NCBI GenBank assembly: GCA_948468465.1 | Contig: CAOKJJ010000199.1 | Location: forward strand, 1 to 8,372 | Origin: an uncultured Eubacterium sp. | GTDB lineage: Bacteria > Bacillota_A > Clostridia > Lachnospirales > Lachnospiraceae | DNA: 8,372 nt | Direction: 5' to 3' | Shown: in pieces, positions 5,797-8,372 of the stretch | Layout of the letters: each line of letters opens with the position of its first letter | Numbering within the stretch: position 1 is the stretch's first letter | The notes under the pieces: generated by a model | Databases searched by the model: none | Seen by the model: the letters and a program-made list of their open reading frames with translations, nothing else | What the model was told of the DNA's origin: nothing | Translations under genes and position numbers: made by a program

Positions 5797-7114
5797 GGAG
5801 ATCCGGGAGATGCTCGACACTACGCAGAAAGGGCAGGCGGCAAATACGATCCATAACTGCAAAATGGTGTTCCTGCTTGACCCGCTGCTGAAAGGGGCTG
5901 TCCGCCTGAATCTTTTGACAGAGCGGGTCGACATTGTGCGGGATGTCGGCTGGCGCAGGGATTCCAGCGTGCTGACGGATACGGATATCAAATACCTGCT
6001 GCTTTATTTTGAGGAGAATTACGGCATCACGAATGAAAAGAAGATACAGCATGCGCTTGGGATTGTGGCAAATGAAAACTGCTACCATCCTGTCCGGGAC
6101 TGCCTCTGTTCCCTTGTATGGGACGGGCAGCCGCGCATACGTTCCTGCCTGCATCATTTCCTCGGCGCCGGGCAGGGCAGTTATGAGGAGGAAGTGCTGC
6201 GGCATTTTCTTTTAGGTGCGATCCGGCGTGTATTCCTGCCGGGCTCCAAGTATGAGGAGATGCTCTGCCTGGCAGGGGGCCAGGGAGCGGGGAAAAGTTC
6301 TTTTTTCCGGCTGCTTGCGATCAGGGATGAGTGGTTCAGCGATGACCTGAAAAAACTGGATGATGAAAAAGTGTACACGAAGCTGCAGGGGCATTGGATC
6401 ATAGAAATGTCGGAGATGCTGGCAGCGAACAGCGCAAAAAGCATCGAGGAGATCCGCGCCTTTATCAGCAGGCAGAAGGAGACCTACCGCACGCCTTATG
6501 AGGCGCAGACAAAAGACCGGCTGCGGCAGTGTGTGTTCGGCGGCACTTCCAATACGCTGGATTTTCTGCCGCTTGACCGTGCGGGCAACCGTCGTTTCCT
6601 GCCGGTCATGGTGCATCCGGAGGAGGCGGAGGTGCATATCTTAGAGGATGAAGCTGCGTCAAGGACGTATATCATGCAGGTATGGGCGGAAGCCATGGAG
6701 ATTTATAAAAGCGGCAGGTACTCCATGAAGTTCAGCGGTGGGATACAGGAGCAGCTCAGGAAGGTACAGCGGGATTTTATGCCGGAGGATACGGAGGCAG
6801 GCATGATCATTGGATTCTTGGAAAGCTACAAAGGAAGCCGGGTATGTTCCAAGCAGCTTTTCCGGGAGGCGCTGCGCCATGAATATGAGGAGCCAAAACG
6901 CTGGCAGCTGCACAATATCAATGAGATCATGAATACGATAGTATCCGGGTGGAAGCCGTTCACGAATCCGAGGATGTTTGAAGGGTACGGCAGGCAGCGG
7001 GGATGGGAACGTGCCGGCCCTGGCAACGAACTGCCCGGCAACGAAACAGGATTTGTGGATGTGTCGGGCGAAAAAGCGCGGCAGGAGGGGGTTCCGGAGG
7101 AGTGGATGGCATAA
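5708..7114 (+). CDS. VapE-family P-loop helicase/ATPase of mobile elements
   Basis: A 468-residue protein from TTG 5708, supported by AAGGAGG at 5691-5697; an in-frame ATG at 5687 lacks such a site. After a helical N-terminal region (PPAVRQAALNVAEAM, SVEEIREMLDTTQKG) comes the ATPase core: Walker A GGQGAGKSS (190-198, Lys196), the acidic GHWIIEMSEM block (228-237, with Glu233 and Glu236), VFGGTSN (276-282, sensor-like) and LDRAGNRRFLPV (289-300, arginine-finger-like). These are the marks of the virulence-associated E / D5-like superfamily 3 helicases carried by phage satellites and integrative elements, where they unwind DNA for element replication. The C-terminus (GYGRQRGWER) is typical. It overlaps the CHC2 gene by 89 bases and is presumably translationally coupled. 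Its 3' end, coding for the GNELPGNE region, contains two of the GTTGCC-core repeats of the adjacent origin-like array. Confidence 0.9.
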   Translation: MSSGYQNIPPAVRQAALNVAEAMEPGRSVEEIREMLDTTQKGQAANTIHNCKMVFLLDPLLKGAVRLNLLTERVDIVRDVGWRRDSSVLTDTDIKYLLLYFEENYGITNEKKIQHALGIVANENCYHPVRDCLCSLVWDGQPRIRSCLHHFLGAGQGSYEEEVLRHFLLGAIRRVFLPGSKYEEMLCLAGGQGAGKSSFFRLLAIRDEWFSDDLKKLDDEKVYTKLQGHWIIEMSEMLAANSAKSIEEIRAFISRQKETYRTPYEAQTKDRLRQCVFGGTSNTLDFLPLDRAGNRRFLPVMVHPEEAEVHILEDEAASRTYIMQVWAEAMEIYKSGRYSMKFSGGIQEQLRKVQRDFMPEDTEAGMIIGFLESYKGSRVCSKQLFREALRHEYEEPKRWQLHNINEIMNTIVSGWKPFTNPRMFEGYGRQRGWERAGPGNELPGNETGFVDVSGEKARQEGVPEEWMA

Positions 7115-7368
7115 ATTTATGCATCTGTTGCCGGGCTGGTTGCCGGTTCGTTGCCGGGTTCGTTGCCGGGGCATAACTGCCCTGCATGGCCGCTAATCCC
7201 TTAATTTATAAGGTTTTTTATAAATATATATATAAGAAATATAGTATATGGCAACGAAAGCAACGAAGAAATGGAAGAAAATGCAGGGGATAAAAATAAA
7301 AGGAGTGGTTTTATTTTAAAAGTGTTTTGGCGCTCGTTGCCGGACTTCGTTGCCGGGTTCGTTGCCAG
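7021..7368. repeat. Iteron-like GTTGCCGG array around an AT-rich tract: candidate replication origin
   Basis: The core TTCGTTGCCGG or its reverse complement recurs about eleven times. Reverse orientation: 7021-7030 and 7035-7045 (inside the VapE gene). Direct: 7127-7134, 7139-7146, 7150-7157 and 7162-7169, spaced 11-12 bases, about one helical turn. Then comes an A/T-only-like tract (about 7201-7249). Reverse again: 7249-7258 and 7260-7267. Direct again: 7336-7343, 7349-7356 and 7361-7368 (last with one change). Paired iteron sets flanking an AT-rich unwinding region next to the replication-protein gene is the layout known from staphylococcal pathogenicity-island origins and many plasmids. 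No gene is seen in 7115-7654. Confidence 0.6.
7199..7219 (+). terminator. Weak possible terminator after the helicase gene
   Basis: CCTTA-ATTTA-TAAGG followed directly by six T residues. The five-pair stem is short and AT-rich, so termination would be inefficient; it lies at the left edge of the AT-rich tract of the origin candidate and may be part of that instead. Confidence 0.3.
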
Positions 7369-7505
7369 GCAGTTTTGTAAGAACAGGAATATTCGGAAGA
7401 TCTGTATATTTGTCCTGCATGGGTTCATTGTCAGGCAGTTTTGAAGGGACAGGAATATTTTTTGCGTATCTGTCCTGTATGGGTTTATTGCCGGGCTGTT
7501 TTGAT
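7356..7505 (+). repeat. Degenerate ~60-66-bp tandem repeat containing decayed iterons
   Basis: Copy A spans 7356-7421, copy B 7422-7481, and copy C starts at 7482 and diverges after about 7505. Shared blocks are GGTTCRTTGYCAGGCAGTTT near the start, ACAGGAATATT in the middle and CTGTCCTGTATGG at the end of each unit. A further partial copy of the unit junction (TGTATCTGTCCTGTATGG) is at 7597-7614. Each unit starts with a TTCGTTGCC-like sequence (TTCGTTGCC, TTCATTGTC, TTTATTGCC), as if the iteron array had expanded and drifted. Confidence 0.65.
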
Positions 7506-7654
7506 AATGGAGCGGAACATCATCCGGCAGATCTGTTTTCTGCTGTGTTTATATGCCCGACAAGAGCAAAAAAAGAAATGAAAAGATGACAGGCTGTGTA
7601 TCTGTCCTGTATGGATTTATGATCAGGATGTTTGAAAGGGGGAAAGCAACATTT

Positions 7655-7858
7655 ATGGCAAAAAATAGAACAGAGATATATGTATCAGCGGTGTATGACG
7701 GGCAGCTGGACGCAACGGATGTGTTTGTAGACCTGATTGCACAGAAATATGGAAAAAACAGGGATTTTACGGAAGAATGCCTTGTAAACGCGCAGGGTTC
7801 AGACTATAATGATGGAAAGGCCCGGCAGGGCCTGGCACCGTCTGGACTGTGCGGGTAA
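7655..7858 (+). CDS. Small conserved-type protein preceding the recombinase
   Basis: A 67-residue protein from ATG 7655, with a GAAAGGGGG ribosome site 12 bases upstream. The sequence runs KNRTEIYVSAVYDGQLDATD, then VFVDLIAQKYGKN, a polar linker, and a C-terminal APSGLCG. I recall similar short proteins, with an IYLSAVYDGELDATDVF block and an ending in PSGLCG, directly upstream of large serine recombinases in Lachnospiraceae elements, but I know no function for them. It ends six bases before the ATG of the recombinase fragment, implying co-transcription and perhaps coupling. The conserved ends suggest a complete gene. A longer in-frame version starting at 7553 would cross the repeat region and has no clear ribosome site, so I reject it. 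The 3' end contains a perfect AGGCCC-GGCA-GGGCCT hairpin (7818-7833). Confidence 0.65.
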   Translation: MAKNRTEIYVSAVYDGQLDATDVFVDLIAQKYGKNRDFTEECLVNAQGSDYNDGKARQGLAPSGLCG

Positions 7859-8059
<201 letters not shown>

Positions 8060-8110
8060 ACCGCTTAATTGATACAAAGGGAATGAACAGAATATCGGGA
8101 AAACTGCTGA

Positions 8111-8162
8111 AAACAAGGGATTCCGGCACGTTGGTTGTTGCTGGAATTCCTTGTTTGCTTTT
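8111..8162 (+). terminator. Strong intrinsic terminator after the recombinase fragment
   Basis: Arms 8111-8128 and 8139-8156 pair over 18 bases with two G-U pairs in plus-strand RNA (A-C mismatches on the minus strand, so it is plus-oriented), followed by GCTTTT. It probably is the original 3' terminator of a plus-strand gene, retained after the recombinase was truncated, or the terminator of inserted DNA. Confidence 0.75.
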
Positions 8163-8222
8163 GGGGCTGTGCCAGGGCAGCACGGGAACAGCGGTTATGG
8201 ACAGCCACAGTGGTCATAAATC

Positions 8223-8359
8223 TGACCCCTCTGTGGCTGTTTTGACCCCTGCGGCTAAAGGTCTGACCCCTATGGCTGTGAATGTGACCCCTGTGGTCAC
8301 GGTTTTGCCCCCTCCCCTTTATAATGTACCCATAGATGTGGACAAAAAATTTGACCCCA
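8223..8359 (-). mobile_element. Candidate IS21-family end: TGACCCCT repeats at 21-base spacing
   Basis: TGACCCCT occurs at 8223-8230, 8243-8250, 8264-8271 and 8285-8292, with TGCCCCCT at 8306-8313 and TGACCCCA at 8352-8359. The first five are 20-21 bases apart, and each is preceded by a GTGGCTG- or GTGGTCA-like half unit. Multiple internal repeats of GGGGTCA type (reading the minus strand) are what I associate with the ends of IS21-type insertion sequences in gut Clostridia. The transposase genes would lie beyond the window and the exact tip is not identified. A TATAAT at 8320-8325 could belong to the transposase promoter. Strand is nominal. No gene is seen in 8060-8372. Confidence 0.45.
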
Positions 8360-8372
8360 ATCCCATACCATA

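Noticed and set aside
5216..6205. Minus-strand open frame of 329 codons
   Set aside because: It is antisense to the clearly recognised CHC2 and VapE genes and has no domain features.
7127..7169. CRISPR-like interpretation of the GTTGCCGG repeats
   Set aside because: Repeat and spacer lengths (8 and 3-4 bases) and mixed orientation do not fit CRISPR; iterons fit better.
7350..7589. Plus-strand open frame with repeated GSFxxTGIF and YLSCMG peptides
   Set aside because: The peptide repeats only reflect the underlying ~60-bp DNA repeat; it starts within an iteron and has no ribosome site.

Overview
The window looks like part of a mobile element from a gut Firmicute, most likely a Lachnospiraceae-type Clostridium relative. 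The grounds are family recognition (a Maff2-type small membrane protein, a MobV/plasmid-recombination-type relaxase, a CHC2 zinc-finger primase protein, a VapE-type helicase and a TnpX-like serine recombinase), TTG and GTG starts with strong AGGAGG-type ribosome sites, and mixed GC content. Host assignment is inference.

Layout, left to right. (a) 1-151: the 3' end of a Maff2-family conjugation-module gene, cut short by an early stop. (b) 298-822: an AT-rich stand-alone gene resembling the LPD3 domain of phage and conjugative-element polyvalent proteins. (c) 991-1800, minus strand: an XRE-type regulator broken by one in-frame amber codon, with a terminator at its 3' end. (d) 1801-2256: regulator promoter with a palindrome, then GC-rich non-coding DNA able to form several hairpins. 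(e) 2257-2772: an unrecognised soluble protein, convergent with a small HTH regulator (2814-3035, minus) across a bidirectional terminator. (f) 3150-3332: a small acidic protein with its own promoter. (g) 3333-3787: a terminator with a competing alternative hairpin, then a compact cluster of hairpins just before the relaxase gene, the best oriT or leader-RNA candidate. (h) 3788-5035 relaxase, 5152-5796 CHC2 protein, 5708-7114 VapE-type helicase: the mobilisation and replication operon. (i) 7021-7368: about eleven GTTGCC-core repeats in both orientations around an AT-rich tract, arranged like an iteron-type replication origin, followed by a degenerating ~60-bp tandem repeat. (j) 7655-7858: a small conserved-looking protein. 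(k) 7865-8059: only the first 64 residues of a serine recombinase. (l) 8060-8372: a strong terminator and five 21-bp-spaced TGACCCCT repeats resembling an IS21-type end.

Reading of the whole: the relaxase with upstream hairpins would nick and move the element. The CHC2 protein and VapE helicase next to the iteron/AT-rich array would replicate the excised form. The two HTH regulators would control the module. The truncated recombinase, amber-broken regulator, shortened Maff2 gene and a Tyr replacing an expected relaxase His suggest a decaying or composite element. The most interesting candidate is the VapE-adjacent origin (7021-7368), whose first two repeats lie inside the 3' end of the helicase gene.
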